Shown piece by piece: positions 22,641 to 32,795 of a stretch of DNA of 64,000 bases; within the stretch, counting starts at the first letter, position 1, and each line of letters begins with the position of its first letter. A program made the translations under genes and the position numbers. The notes under the pieces are model-generated. The model searched no databases. It had not been told where the DNA came from and saw nothing but the letters and a program-made list of their open reading frames with translations. The DNA is taken from positions 68,849,205-68,913,204 of the forward strand of contig NC_080546.1 of the NCBI RefSeq assembly GCF_028640845.1, written 5' to 3'. The stretch is from Ahaetulla prasina. Its lineage: Eukaryota > Chordata > Lepidosauria > Squamata > Colubridae.

Positions 22641-22962
22641 TACTCCCAATCTAATATCATTTCGAATAAAATCTCTCAAATATAATATTTCCAGCTTAAC
22701 TTCATAACTTTTACTATCTATAAACATGTCAATTAAAACAAATAATCATTTAAACTACATCCACAATATAACAGTAAACAATTAAAATCATTACATCCAC
22801 ATTATCTAAATTCATAAATTTCACTTTCCATCCTTCACAATTAAATAATATCATCCCATAGATTTATACCATACAAATAGCAAATAACAAAAATCCTATC
22901 CTAAACAAATCAATTCCTAAACAAATCAATTCCAAAAATTAACCATAATCATCATACACATC

Positions 22963-24194
22963 TTAAACATTCCTCCCCTCTCCCATTCTATTTTCCATCA
23001 TTTCCAAATCAATTAACTTGGCATCTAACAACAAAGGATTCCCACTCTTTAAAACATTAATATAAAAATGTCTCGCTTTCATAACTGAATTAAGAAAATA
23101 CTTTCTACCTCTAAAATTCAGTGACAAACCCATTGGAACTTCCCATCTAAAATATATCTGATGTTAGAAAGTTATTTTATTTAATGGGGAGGGGGTTGGG
23201 AGATGAAAAGCTTTGGATGAGGTTAATTGGATTGGAAGGGAAAATTTTATTCTATGTTTGGTTTATGTATAACAATACCTTGTGATTGACCCGGGAAGCG
23301 GGAAGGAGAAGGGGGTTTTTTGGGAGGGAGGGGGGAAAAAAGGGGTGAAAATGTCTTTGTTTTTTTAAAAACTTTTTCAATTAAAAAATAAATAAAAATA
23401 AAATATATCTGATGTTTCTTAAACTCATCCACTAAAAAAGCAAATTCTCTTCTCTTTCTTAACATTTTAGGAGGAATTTCCTTCATCATTTTTATATCTT
23501 GTCCCAATATTTGAAATTTATTTTTATGAAATGCTTGCAAAATTTCATACCTAACCTTTTTAGATGTAAAATAAATAACCACATCCCTCGGTACTCTATT
23601 TTGTCTTGCCCACCAAGAATTAACACGATAAATTCTTTCAATATTAATCTCAAAATCTTCTGGCTCCACATCCTTTATCTGAGCAAAGGCTTGCGTAAAA
23701 ATCTCTTTTAAATTTTCCTTCCTATTTTGCTTCAAACCTCTCACCCTTATAGCATATTCCATTAATCTATATTATAATATTACTCTTTCTTCATCTGCCC
23801 TATCTACCTTTGCCTGTATATCTTCCATCTTATTATCTAAATTCCAATTGTTTTGATTTTTTTGAATTTTCTCTATTTTCCTTTGCAATTCTAAATTAGC
23901 TTTATTAATTTCTGAAAGATCATCCTCCATCTGAATACAAGAGCTTAATATTTGCGCAATTGCATCCTTTACCATTTTCATTTCCCTCTTCTGCTCTTCC
24001 ACCACTTCCTTAAAATCCAACATCTCTTTCTCTATTTCATCAAATTTTTGATCTATTTCTAGAAAATGACTCTCCAAAAACTCCTGTAAAGAATTTCTTA
24101 ATTCCTTTTTGATTTCTTCTTTTAATTTTTGAATCTGAACTGAAGAAATTTCAAACTTTTTAATGACTTTTGGCACTATTTGCTTAAAAGCCAT
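22963..24194 (-). pseudogene. L1-type ORF1 (coiled coil, RRM, C-terminal domain)
   Basis: 23772-24194 encodes a long Glu/Lys coiled coil starting MAFKQIVPKVIKKFE. A frameshift near 23765 leads into the RRM and C-terminal domain (IRVRGLKQNRKENLKEIF, RVNSWWARQNRVPRDVVIYF, LGQDIKMMKEIPPKMLRKR). The frame is interrupted by the insertion at 23166-23399 and resumes RWEVPMGLSLNFRGRKYF, ending in TAA at 22963-22965. It is closely related to ORF1 of the element at 27392-31312. Removing the insertion and repairing one shift would restore the frame, so the copy is not ancient. Confidence 0.85.
23166..23399 (+). mobile_element. L1 3'-UTR insertion with 17-bp TSD
   Basis: 234 bp between perfect 17-mers AAAATATATCTGATGTT (23149-23165 and 23400-23416). 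It ends in an A-rich tail (TTCAATTAAAAAATAAATAA). A purine tract with G-runs (GGGAAGCGGGAAGGAG, GGGAGGGAGGGGGG) at about 23289-23336 recalls the G-rich polypurine tract of L1 3' UTRs. No coding part remains, indicating strong 5' truncation. Confidence 0.85.
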
Positions 24195-24840
24195 TTTTTT
24201 AAAAATATAACTTAATAACAGATCAAGAGAAGAAGAAAAAAATATTTAGAAAAGAAAAATTCAAAAAACTTTTCTTCTAAATCACTATAATCCCAAAGAA
24301 AAAGAAAAAATATAAATCATAAAATTCTCGTTTCTTCCATTTAGCCAGTATCTTCCTATATATCTTCTATCTTCTATTTCAACACTAGCCGTTAGCAAGC
24401 ATTTCTACTTTTGTTTTCAGTACACACATTCCACAAAACCGCCATTTGCTTTCTTCTCTCCTATCTTTGCAGCAAATATATCCTCAGGGGCTTACAGTCT
24501 TCTTACAAACAAGTGCTAGAACTCCAGTTTCTGCTCCGTCCACGTTACAATCCATCATAAATCAATTCCTGCCATGGAAATTGGACGCTTCGTTTGTTTG
24601 CCATAAAGGCAAATGCCTCCCCCAGCCAGGAGCTTATCAGGCTATAGAAGGAGAACTCCCCGCAAGCCTCAAAAGCTTATTAGGGTGTCTCAACTTCAGC
24701 CTGAATGCTCATCTTTCCCTCTTTGCCCAAGGGAACGAATTCCAAGCTGTCGGACCAAGATTTACGATGTCCTGACAGCTCTATAGACTAGGGAGTTAGC
24801 AGCCAAATCATAGCTGCTTCTGCACGAAGCGGAGCCAAAC
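24195..24840 (-). promoter_or_regulatory. probable 5' UTR of the half-L1-like element
   Basis: Non-coding sequence upstream of the ORF1 start, more GC-rich in its outer part (24430-24840). It includes AAGCGGAGCC-type sequence shared in style with 20100-20330, the 5' end of the first L1. L1 5' UTRs hold an internal RNA polymerase II promoter; that role is inferred. The plus open frame at 24446-24775 has no recognised domain. Confidence 0.4.
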
Positions 24841-25412
24841 CGGAAGTCCCCATCCGCTTATATATTTCTAATAATAATGTATACTTCTATTAATTTGTAA
24901 TCTGTCATTATTCAATTATTCCACATTTTCTCTTGTTATTACTTTTATTTTGTAATATAAAAAGTCTATACTAATATTCTTCCTCTTCTTATTTCTATCA
25001 TTTATTCTAGCTTTTGATCATATCACCCTTTAATAAAAGAAAGCTTTTCCTTTCTTTCTTTCTTGTCTAACTTCTAATCATGTCACCTACTTAAAAAAGG
25101 AAAAAGGAAAAGGATGCAGAAAGCAAGAGAAAAAAAAGAAATAACTCATAACAACAACAAAAAGAGCATTTATCTATCATCCTTTGCCTGCTTCCATACT
25201 TTCTTTACTATGCTTTACAAGAAAAATAGGAAAGGAGAGTAAATCAAAACAATATAATAATAAAAAGAGTATCACCTATCCATTGTCTCTTGCCCGCCTC
25301 AAAATTTTAATTGCTATGCTTTTTTTTTACTTGCCTCCCAAATTCCTCTCTTAAATCTGCTTCCTGAATATTTAATCTAGGTATTCCTCCCACCTCTACC
25401 CTTTTCCACTGC
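24841..25412. other. AT-rich DNA with loose internal repeats
   Basis: No gene is recognised. Related blocks (CCTTTGCCTGCTTCC...ACTATGCTTT and TCTTGCCCGCCTC...TGCTATGCTTTT) recur about 125 bp apart, so this may be UTR of another L1 copy. Confidence 0.35.
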
Positions 25413-25760
25413 CTATTTTCTATTTTCTACCCAAGCCCCTATCTTGCTTTCAGACCTCTCTTCCCCCTCTGATATATTCTCCCCCTGGTTTAATTCCTTA
25501 GCTATTATTATTTCCACAGTTGTCTTCTCTTCGTCTTTGTCTTCCTCCTTCTTCATTCCTTGGGTTGACTCCTCCTTTTCCTGGGCATCTTGGTCTGTGC
25601 TTATCATCCCTTGTATAATATTCTTCATTTTGCCCATAGTCTCCTTAAATTCTTTCTCCATGATGTTTTTTAAATTTTGAAACAGTAAATCTATCTCTTG
25701 TATAATTCCACCCATCTCTCCTTTATTAGGTAACTTGTTTTCTTTTGGAAAAAAAATCAT
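25413..25760 (-). pseudogene. Glu/Lys-rich frame, possibly L1 ORF1 N-terminus
   Basis: A 115-codon frame starting MIFFPKENKLPNKGEMGG, with a helical middle (FQNLKNIMEKEFKETMGKMK) and a strongly acidic tail. Low-complexity charged helices are typical of L1 ORF1 N-termini, and the neighbourhood is L1-rich. No RRM follows and I do not recognise the family. It may be chance coding in purine-rich DNA. Confidence 0.3.
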
Positions 25761-25769
25761 TTTTTAACC

Positions 25770-26200
25770 AACAGTCCAAGAGGCTATTTATTCAATCTTT
25801 AAATTACTAATCCCAATTCTTTATGTCCCATTAACAATCAGTTCCATTTGAATAATTCAGAAGTTAAACTTGAGTCTCCAATAATCCAATAATCATAGAG
25901 TGGCTAGAAGTAATTCAATAAAGATTTTCATATAAATTCCTTTGGATATTTCCAAGCTTGTAAATAAAATTATTTCCTAACATGTAGTTTTCTCTTTCAT
26001 CAGCAAATGGCACTCTCAACTTGGATTTCAGTATAATCAACATTCCAGTGTATTTTTTAGTTACAACAGGGTTATAATGACAATAGGTTTAAATGATTCC
26101 AGCATAAAAATACCTTCCCAGTTTAAAGGTTTAATTTTCTGTATATTTCAAAGTTTATTATTTTCTGAGTAATGAACTCTGGGAAGTCAAGACTCTGAAG
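25770..26200. other. AT-rich DNA, nothing recognised
   Basis: No repeat or coding signal is recognised between the L1-derived region and the LTR-like block. Confidence 0.4.
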
Positions 26201-26202
26201 CT

Positions 26203-26379
26203 TGTCACAGGTTCAAGAATCCCTTTATTGATTACATCATATCAGCACTTAGGAAGATGAAGTTAGCTCTAAATTATTTCTGCACATAGGGATAGTAAAA
26301 AAGATTTCACTACCCCACTAGGTCTCTCAGGTCACATGGGCCAATCACTCCAGTCATAGATTCCTGCCCGGCTCCGACA
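26203..26379 (-). mobile_element. LTR-like block, minus orientation (tentative)
   Basis: TGTCACAGG start, CTCCGACA end, and an antisense polyadenylation signal in CCCTTTATTGATTACATCAT near 26220. The blocks at 50084-50480 and 59528-59723 share the AGTACATCAT / GATTACATCAT motif and the AGGTCAC(A/G)T(T/G)GG block. No TSD is found, so the borders are uncertain. Confidence 0.4.
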
Positions 26380-26584
26380 GGTGTCCAATGACATATCTTC
26401 CTACAGTCCCTTGCAGTCTCATTATTTTATGTTTTATAAAACTGGCTAATATACTGGTCCGATTCCAGCATATCCATCTTCCTATGGAGCAGTTATTTTT
26501 AGCAGGCTTTTATAACATTCTGCAATGCAATAGCATCAGCTATTGGCCATAAATGTTACACCTCAAAGCTGGGGGAGATTGGAA

Positions 26585-26690
26585 ATTATAAAGAATAACA
26601 GATTTGGAAGGAATCTTGGGGGTCTTCTAGTCCAACCCCCTGCTCAAAGAGGAGACCAGCGATGGCCACCGAGTGCCCAAACTGCAATCC
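26585..26690 (-). mobile_element. CR1 3' tip
   Basis: On the minus strand this reads GGGGGTTGGACTAGAAGACC then CCAAGATTCCTTCCAAATCT, the conserved CR1 terminus, preceded by the CTCTTTGAGCAG block. About 100 bp remain. Confidence 0.75.
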
Positions 26691-26881
26691 AAAACCCACT
26701 TATTTATCGCAAAGTACCAGCATGGCAATTTAACCTGAATACTGAGGTTTTAGTTTAGAAAAAACAACTCATACATTAACATCTTTTATCTTAAAAGAAA
26801 AACACAATAACAGAGCTTTCAATGATACAAACAACTTTTTATTGAAAGGTAAAAGTTTGCATTTGGCATGCTTTTGAACAA

Positions 26882-27191
26882 TTAATGTGATTTTTGCTGT
26901 TGTATGCATGCTGATAATTTGTCTAATCTTGGCTCATACTTTGTAAGTTTGAGAGCAGCACATGCAGCACTCAAGTCATATGTTAGTCTGTTTCTGGTAT
27001 CAGATTTGATATAATTCAAAGCTGAAAACAGCTGCTCACAAGCATAAGATGATCCAAACAAAGTAAGGAAAGCAATCCCAAATGCTTTCATTGACTTAAA
27101 ATTACTTGGCAGAGAATTCCACACTTTAAAGATTTCATTTTCAGAACTAACTGTGCTGTCCTTTGTCATCCCTTCTATCTTCTCATGTGTT
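26882..27191 (-). pseudogene. hAT transposase C-terminus (dimerisation domain)
   Basis: The frame 26882-27169 encodes VWNSLPSNFKSMKAFGIAFL, SSYACEQLFSALNYIKS, RNRLTYDLSAA and so on. This is the hAT C-terminal dimerisation region with its CEQ.FS..N..K...R..L signature. Upstream, DLRETHEKIEG continues the protein to about 27200. The N-terminal parts are at 31313-31577, 31876-32390 and 32569-32790. The type resembles hAT-Charlie transposases, the group that also gave GTF2IRD2. Confidence 0.88.
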
Positions 27192-27201
27192 TCACGCAGG
27201 T

Positions 27202-27391
27202 TGTAATGTATCTTTAAGAATTCTGGAGGGAAAACTGAGCGGGAAAAAGCACGTTGCTGATTGGTTGAAGCCTCCGGCTAAACTGTATATAAAGAGGGGT
27301 TTTTCCCAGCACGAGCTGCTGGGTTCACCATATAGTAAAGAGCTGTTGTCACTATCCTGGTCTCCTGCCTCGTTATTGCCCGAATCTAACA
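27202..27391 (+). mobile_element. solo LTR, 190 bp, TSD CAGGT
   Basis: TGTAATGTATC...CGAATCTAACA, flanked by perfect CAGGT at 27197-27201 and 27392-27396. It has a TATA box (CTGTATATAAAGAGGGG) near 27287. Same family as 34915-35101 (shared GGGCGGGAAAAAGCACGTT-type block and AAGAGCTGTTGTCAC). It formed by recombination between two LTRs, and lies at the join between the hAT C-terminus and the L1 fragment. Confidence 0.93.
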
Positions 27392-27396
27392 CAGGT

Positions 27397-28354
27397 CATA
27401 CAATCTCTTTATATGCTCCTGGGTCTGATTTCTAATTTGCTTTATTAAATTTTCCTCCTTTGCATTATACCAATTTTTGATCTTCTTTCCATCTAGCACT
27501 TATTTGCCCATATTGAAACCAAGTATAATTCCTCCCTTCTTCATTTAATACCTGTAATGATTTTAATTGCAATCTACCTCCTTCAGCATACAAAAGTTCT
27601 TTATAAGTAATCATTTCCTGTTTCTGTTCTATATTTATATTCTCTATTGCATGTCTAGGGCTCTGCCCATATAGGAATCTTGTAATCTAATTTATAGGAA
27701 TATTTTTCCAGACCATGAGCACTTCTCAACACATGATTCTTAAAAGCCTTATCCACTTTTTTCATAAAATAAATCGCATGCCATCCATATAACAAGTCAT
27801 AACCTTCTATATTCAAAATTCTTTCCTCTGTTAAGTTAAACCAGTCACTTATTACTGAAAGGGTTACTGCTTCATAATATAGTTTAAAGTTAGGCATTCT
27901 TAAACCACCTCTTTCCCGTGAGTCCTGTATTATTTTCATTTTAACCTCGCCTTTTACCCTGCCATATAAATTTATTAATCCCAATCTGCCAATCTTCCAA
28001 ATTTTTATCCTTTTTAATTATTGGTATCATCTGGAACAGAAACAAAAATCTAGGTAACACATTCATTTTAATAGCCGCAATCCTTCCCAATAGGGATAAC
28101 TGCAATTTCTTCCAGCCACTCATATCATTCTGAACTTTTTGCCATAGCAAGTCATAATTATTCTTATAAAGTTTCTTGTTCGATGAGCTAATATAGACCC
28201 CTAAATATTTAACCTTTTTTACTACCTCAAATCCTGTCATTTCCTCTAGTTTTTGTTTCTGTTGTATAGACATATTTTTAATTATCACTTTTGTTTTATT
28301 CTGATTTATTTTAAATCCTGATACCTTTCCATATTTATCAATTACTTCCAACAA
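27397..28354 (-). pseudogene. L1 ORF2 thumb and C-terminal region
   Basis: The frames 27941-28354 (FKINQNKTKVIIKN, KVKYLGVYIS, LLGRIAAIKMNVLPRFLFLFQMIP, FIWQGKRRG) and 27655-27984 (RERGGLRMPNFKLYYEAV) encode the conserved L1 region after the RT active site. They overlap in different frames, showing at least one shift. Remnants continue to about 27400. Confidence 0.82.
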
Positions 28355-28390
28355 AATCTACTTGAATTTATAGGATTCGTAACGTAACCA

Positions 28391-29067
28391 CTACATCATC
28401 TGCAAAAGCTCTAACTTTGTACTCATATTGTCTAATCTTAATTCCTCTATTTTCATTAATTCTCGTATTTTATCTAATAATGGTTCCAGAGTCAAAACAA
28501 ACAATAATGGTGATAAGGGACATCCCTGTCTGTTCCTTTCAATCTTAATAACTTCTGTCAAACTACCATTTACTATAATCTGTGCTGTTTGCTCTCCATA
28601 AATCGCTTTAATTATTCTAATAAAACAGTCTCCAAATTGCATTTTCTCTATTAATTTAAATAAAAATCCCAATGCAATCGATCAAAGGCTTTCTCTGCAT
28701 CCAAAAAATAAGTGCTGCTGAAGTATTCTTCTTTTCCAAATATTCCAATATATTAATAATCTGTCTAACATTATTCCTCATCTGCCTCCCTTTTATAAAA
28801 CCAGTTTGATCAGTATGAATTCTTTGTTGTAAAACTAACATTAATCTATTTGCTATTATTTTACAAAATCTTATAATCATTATTTAAAAGTGAAATCGGC
28901 CTGTAGTTACCAGGTTTAGAGCAGTCTTGCTCCTCTTTGGTATCAGTGAAATAAAAGATGTTTTCCATGACGGGGTATTCCCACCCTAATTGTATCTGAT
29001 TAAATAATTCTTTAAGTGGGCCTAATATTTCATCCTGTGTTTTTATAATAAGTTGCTGTAAGACCAT
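28391..29067 (-). pseudogene. L1 ORF2 reverse transcriptase core, fragmented
   Basis: Three short frames carry successive RT motifs: NYRPISLLNNDYKIL, then HTDQTGFIKGRQMRNNVRQI, then RQGCPLSPLLFVLTLEPLL. The catalytic YADD falls in a broken part near 28400 and is not seen intact. Frameshifts near 28660 and 28870 inactivate it. Confidence 0.82.
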
Positions 29068-29206
29068 CTGTACCAGGGTTTTCCCATTTTAATTGTTTAA
29101 TTGCCTCCACTATTTCTCCAGTAGCTATCGGCCGATTCAGCTCCTCCTCTGTTCTAATGTTAGAATATTAACCTTATAATCTTTCAAATAATCATAAATG
29201 TCCCTA

Positions 29207-31300
29207 TCAATATTTTGTCTTTTGCATATAGTGCAGTATAAAATTCTGAGAATGCCTTTTAATTTTATCCTGTTGGTATATCTCTTTACCTTTATATTCT
29301 ATTTTTTGTATGACACGTGCTTTCTGTTTCTTCCTTAAATTATATGCCAACCATCTCCCAGGTTTATTTGCATTACAAAAGGTATTATGTTTAGCATATT
29401 GTATATTCGTTGCCACCTGGTCTGCCATTAACATATTAAATTGACTCTGTAATATTTTTATAGCCTCTTTAAGTTTGTGATCTTGTGGGTTTTGAATTAA
29501 TAACTGTTGCTTCCTTTGAATTTCTTCTTCCAAATACCTACGCTGCCTTTGTTTATTATTCCTTTGCCTATTGTCCAAGTAAATCAATATCCCTCTAATA
29601 AACGCTTTGCTCGCCTCCCACACAGTTCCTATAGGTGTCCCTTTGTACATATTAAAATCAAAAAATTCTTTTAACTGTTTCTTACAATAAATTACATTAT
29701 CCTCATATCTAAACAGATTTTCATTCAACCTCCATGTTCTACCACCTTTTTTCCCTTGTAATAATTCCATCCATACTGGGCTATGGTCAGTTAAACACCT
29801 CGGAAATATCTTCGTTTTCTTCACCCTAGAAAGCAAGTCATTAGAAATTAAAATAAAATCAATACGTGAAAAAGATTGATGCCTATCAGAAAAAAAAGTA
29901 AAATCTCTCTCATCTGGATTCCGTAACCTCCATATATCTCTAAACTCAAAGTCTTCCATCATTTCAAAAAAGGATTTTGGTAATTTTGCATGTATAGGTA
30001 TCTTCTTGGAGGAGGTTCTCTTATCTCTTCTTGTATCAATTACTCCATTCCAGTCTCCTAATAAAATAAACGAACTATAATCCCAGAGGGTCAACCTCTC
30101 ATGTAACATTTTGTAAAACTTTTCTTGTTGCTGATTAGGTGCATAAATACCTATCAACAAAGTCTTTTTTGCATCTATCACCAGTTCAATAGCAATAAAT
30201 CTTCCTTGAATATCTGCCTCAATTAACTTAGCTGGTATATCCTTCCTGATATATACAACAATTCCATGCTTCTTTTCCAAAGCTGATGCAACAAAATGGT
30301 TACCCAATTTTGAATTAATTAAATATTTTTGGTCTGATAATTTTATATGTGTCTCTTGCAAACAAATCACATCATTTTTAAATTGTTTCAAGTAGTGAAA
30401 TATTTTCCTTCTTTTCTGAGCTGAATTCAAGCCATTAACATTCCATGACAAGATTCTATTTGCCATTACTGGCCTCCTGAAGCTTTGAAGCAGACAACGA
30501 AAGCTCCTCCTCCGGTATCTTCCGTCTAGCTCCTCCCACAGCTTCCATACTGGGATCCTGGCTTTACTTTGAGACTGTTGCTCTTCTTTACGCTTAAGGG
30601 CTCCTCTTGTCATCCTTTGCTCTTGTGGTTCCTCTAATACTGGCAGCAATAAAGGCTCTTGGATCACCACGCCTTCTTGAGTCTCTTGAATTTTTTCTAT
30701 CACTTCTATTTCGACTTTCAAAACTGTAGAAAGAAAATCCTTTGCCTTTAAAACAGTGTCAATTCTATATCTCCTTCCTTGATAGAATAGTGTCAGTCCA
30801 ACTGGCACCTCCCATCTGAATTGAATCTGATGTTTTTTAAGTTCTTGTGTAAAAAAAGCAAATTCCTTCCTGTCTCTTAACATCTTTGAAGGAATCTCTT
30901 TCAACACCTTCAACTCCTGTTCTCCAATTTTTAAAGTTGTCTGATATGAAACTTGCAGAATTTGATTTCTCATAGTCCTTTTCACAAAATAAACCACAAT
31001 GTCCCGAGGAAGCTTTCTCTGTCTTGCAATCCAAGAATTAACTCTATATATTTTATCAATTTGGTAAGCTACCTCTTGGGGGTCCACTTCAATAAATTCA
31101 GCCAATGCTTCTGATATAATTTTTCTTAAGTCTTCTCCACGCTCTTCTTGCATACCACGAATTCTAAGAGCTCCTTCCATAAGTTTATATTGTAATATCA
31201 CAACCTGATCTTCATTTTGATCCACTTTTTTCTGAACACCTTTCATTTCGTCTTCTAAATGCTTATTTGACTGAGAGATCTGTTGCATTTCCACTTCCAA
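29207..31300 (-). pseudogene. L1 ORF1 C-terminal half fused in frame to ORF2 endonuclease
   Basis: One uninterrupted 697-codon frame. Residues 1-230 are ORF1 (coiled-coil end, RRM with LRIRGMQEERGEDLRKI, RVNSWIARQRKLPRDIVVYF, C-terminal domain with RWEVPVGLTLFYQGRRYR). A 50-residue basic linker follows. From about residue 280 (MANRILSWNVNGLN) it is an APE-type endonuclease with LQETH, LLGDWNGV, SRIDFILIS and TDHSP. ORF1 and ORF2 are normally separate. Here the ORF1 stop is absent, by mutation or as a subfamily trait. The start is truncated. Confidence 0.85.
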
Positions 31301-31312
31301 TCCTTCCAGATA

Positions 31313-31577
31313 GATCTTTTTTGAAATTCCAATAGCTCCGTTTCCAGATTTCCTAAATCTAACCAGTATAAGCAGGAAAGATCAAGTTTTTCAAATTTGG
31401 TTTTATCTGGAAAAGTAAGAAAACACAGGATTGTCTCCATCTTACGGAACTGTAAAAATCTGTTACTAAAATTCACCTTTGCAGCTGCTACAATGCTAGA
31501 AAATTCCTTGTAGATTTCTTGATGGCTTGTCTGCAAATAGAATTTTCTAAATGCATTTTTAGATTTGGAAAATATTT
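31313..31577 (-). pseudogene. hAT transposase, segment before the dimerisation domain
   Basis: The frame ending 31536 reads YKEFSSIVAAAKVNFSNRFL, RKMETILCFLTFPDKTKFE and LDLGNLETELLEFQKRSIWK, typical of the hAT catalytic domain tail. Beyond 31312 the frame runs into L1 sequence. Confidence 0.82.
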
Positions 31578-31585
31578 CAGCTGCC

Positions 31586-31875
31586 CAGTGGTGGGTTTCA
31601 AAATTTTTTACTACCGGTTCTGTGGGTGTGGCTTGGTGGGCATGGTATGGCTTGGTGGGCGTGTAAGGGGAAGGATACTGTAAAATCTCTATTCCCGCCC
31701 CAATCTAGGGGAAGGCTACTGCAAAATCCCCATTTTGGCTACTGCAAATCCTGATCAGCTGGGACTTGGGAGGCAGAGAATAGATGGGGGTGGGGCCAGT
31801 CAGAATTTTTACTACCGGTTCTCTGAACTACTCAAAATTTCCCTACCGGTCAGAACCTGCTGAAACCCACCTCTG
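31586..31875. mobile_element. hAT MITE with TACCGGTTC core, 290 bp
   Basis: The ends are CAGTGGTGGGTTTCA and TGAAACCCACCTCTG. The 8-bp flanks CAGCTGCC (31578-31585) and CAACTGGC (31876-31883) match at 6 of 8 bases. The body contains TTTTTTACTACCGGTTCTGT and several GGCTTGGTGGGC units. Copies recur at 32391, 38315, 42806 and 61511. It interrupts hAT transposase coding sequence. Confidence 0.85.
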
Positions 31876-32390
31876 CAACTGGCCACTTTCAAGGTATCTC
31901 TCAAAAACCTGCGGTTTTCTCTCAAATGTTTTGATATCACAAAACATCCTTTCTGCTGTTTTCCCTACACCTTGTAGTTGTTTGTTCAGTACATTGAAGT
32001 GTAGTGTAAAATCTGTAAAAAACATGAGGTTGTTAAGCTGGGCCATTTCAGTGAGCTGTGGATATTCCTGCCTTTTTCATTCATAAACAGCCTAATTTCA
32101 TCCAAGCAGGCTACAAATCTCTCCAGGATTCATCCTCTGCTCAGCCACCAGTCATTATTGTACATAAGTAAACAATTATACTGTGCCTGAACCTCAAGAA
32201 GTGCTTGAAACTGTTGAAAACAAACCATGATGTAATTCACCATTTTTATGACATATTTGAGGACATTGTCAAAGTTTTTGCTGCTTTCCCTGGCACAAAG
32301 AGCTTCTTGATGTATAATACAATGGAACTGGATGACTTGATGTTTTGTTTCTTTAACAAAGAACTGCACGAAACCAGATGTTGCCACCAC
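31876..32390 (-). pseudogene. hAT transposase catalytic segment
   Basis: The frames 31843-32046 (LMFFTDFTLHFNVLNKQLQG, VFERYLESGQL) and 32130-32390 (VIQFHCIIHQEALCARES, WWLSRG) carry conserved hAT motifs. The FHCIIHQ block and W-L-S-R-G near the catalytic Glu region are diagnostic. Stops and shifts are present. Confidence 0.85.
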
Positions 32391-32560
32391 CAGGGGTGGG
32401 TTCTCCTTACCTTTACTAAAGGTTTACATCATGCCTGCGCGCACTCTTCTAAGCATGCGCTGATCACTTTTGATGACGTTCAGGCCAGTGGGCGGAGCCT
32501 CCCACCGGTTTTACTACTAGTTCTATAGAACCAGTCCGAACTGGGGGCAACCCACCACTG
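32391..32560. mobile_element. hAT MITE, 170 bp, perfect TSD
   Basis: CAGGGGTGGGTTCTCC ... AACCCACCACTG, flanked by GCCACCAC at 32383-32390 and 32561-32568. It has a short TACCGGTTC-family core (CCCACCGGTTTTACTACTAG). It sits in the transposase-like coding remnant, so a non-autonomous hAT jumped into an autonomous-type hAT copy. Confidence 0.93.
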
Positions 32561-32568
32561 GCCACCAC

Positions 32569-32790
32569 CAATCACTAGTAATTGAAACCACTTTTTCTGG
32601 TCTTGTGTTTTGTGACAAAAAAGCCTCCATCACAGCATTCTAAATATCTATCCCATGTGTTCTTTCAGGCAAAGACATCAGTTTCACCAGCTCTTCTTTC
32701 ATGATGTCACCAACAGCAAACAGAAAATTACTGCTAGCCTTGCATGATTATTTATACCTGAGCTTTCATCCAAGCACATGGAGTAACAGG
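32569..32790 (-). pseudogene. hAT transposase N-terminal catalytic part
   Basis: Reading the minus strand across shifts gives GDIMKEELVKLMSLPERTHG, NAVMEAFL and SITSD, matching the hAT region around the first catalytic Asp. It runs into a LINE tail at about 32796. The BED-type zinc finger expected upstream is not found. Confidence 0.7.
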
Positions 32791-32795
32791 CTGCC

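Larger units (their letters stand above)
21541..24840 (-). mobile_element. L1-type element with ORF1 but no ORF2 (half-L1-like)
   Basis: On the minus strand: a 5' region (24840-24195), ORF1 (24194-22963), then about 1.4 kb of AT-rich non-coding sequence ending in a poly-A-like tract (T-runs at 21537-21560, with TTCCAAG as in the L1 tail at 14936). No endonuclease or RT motif lies between the ORF1 stop and the tail. Mammalian half-L1 (HAL1) elements have this layout. An internal deletion of a normal L1 is the alternative. Exact ends are uncertain. Confidence 0.6.
27392..31312 (-). mobile_element. L1-type LINE fragment within the hAT element
   Basis: On the minus strand it runs from the middle of ORF1 through endonuclease and RT to the ORF2 C-terminal region (IKQIRNQTQEHIKRLYDL near 27400), with no 3' UTR or poly-A. 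It is truncated at both ends. No TSD is recognised. Its left border coincides with the solo LTR, so the end may have been removed by a later rearrangement. Confidence 0.8.
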
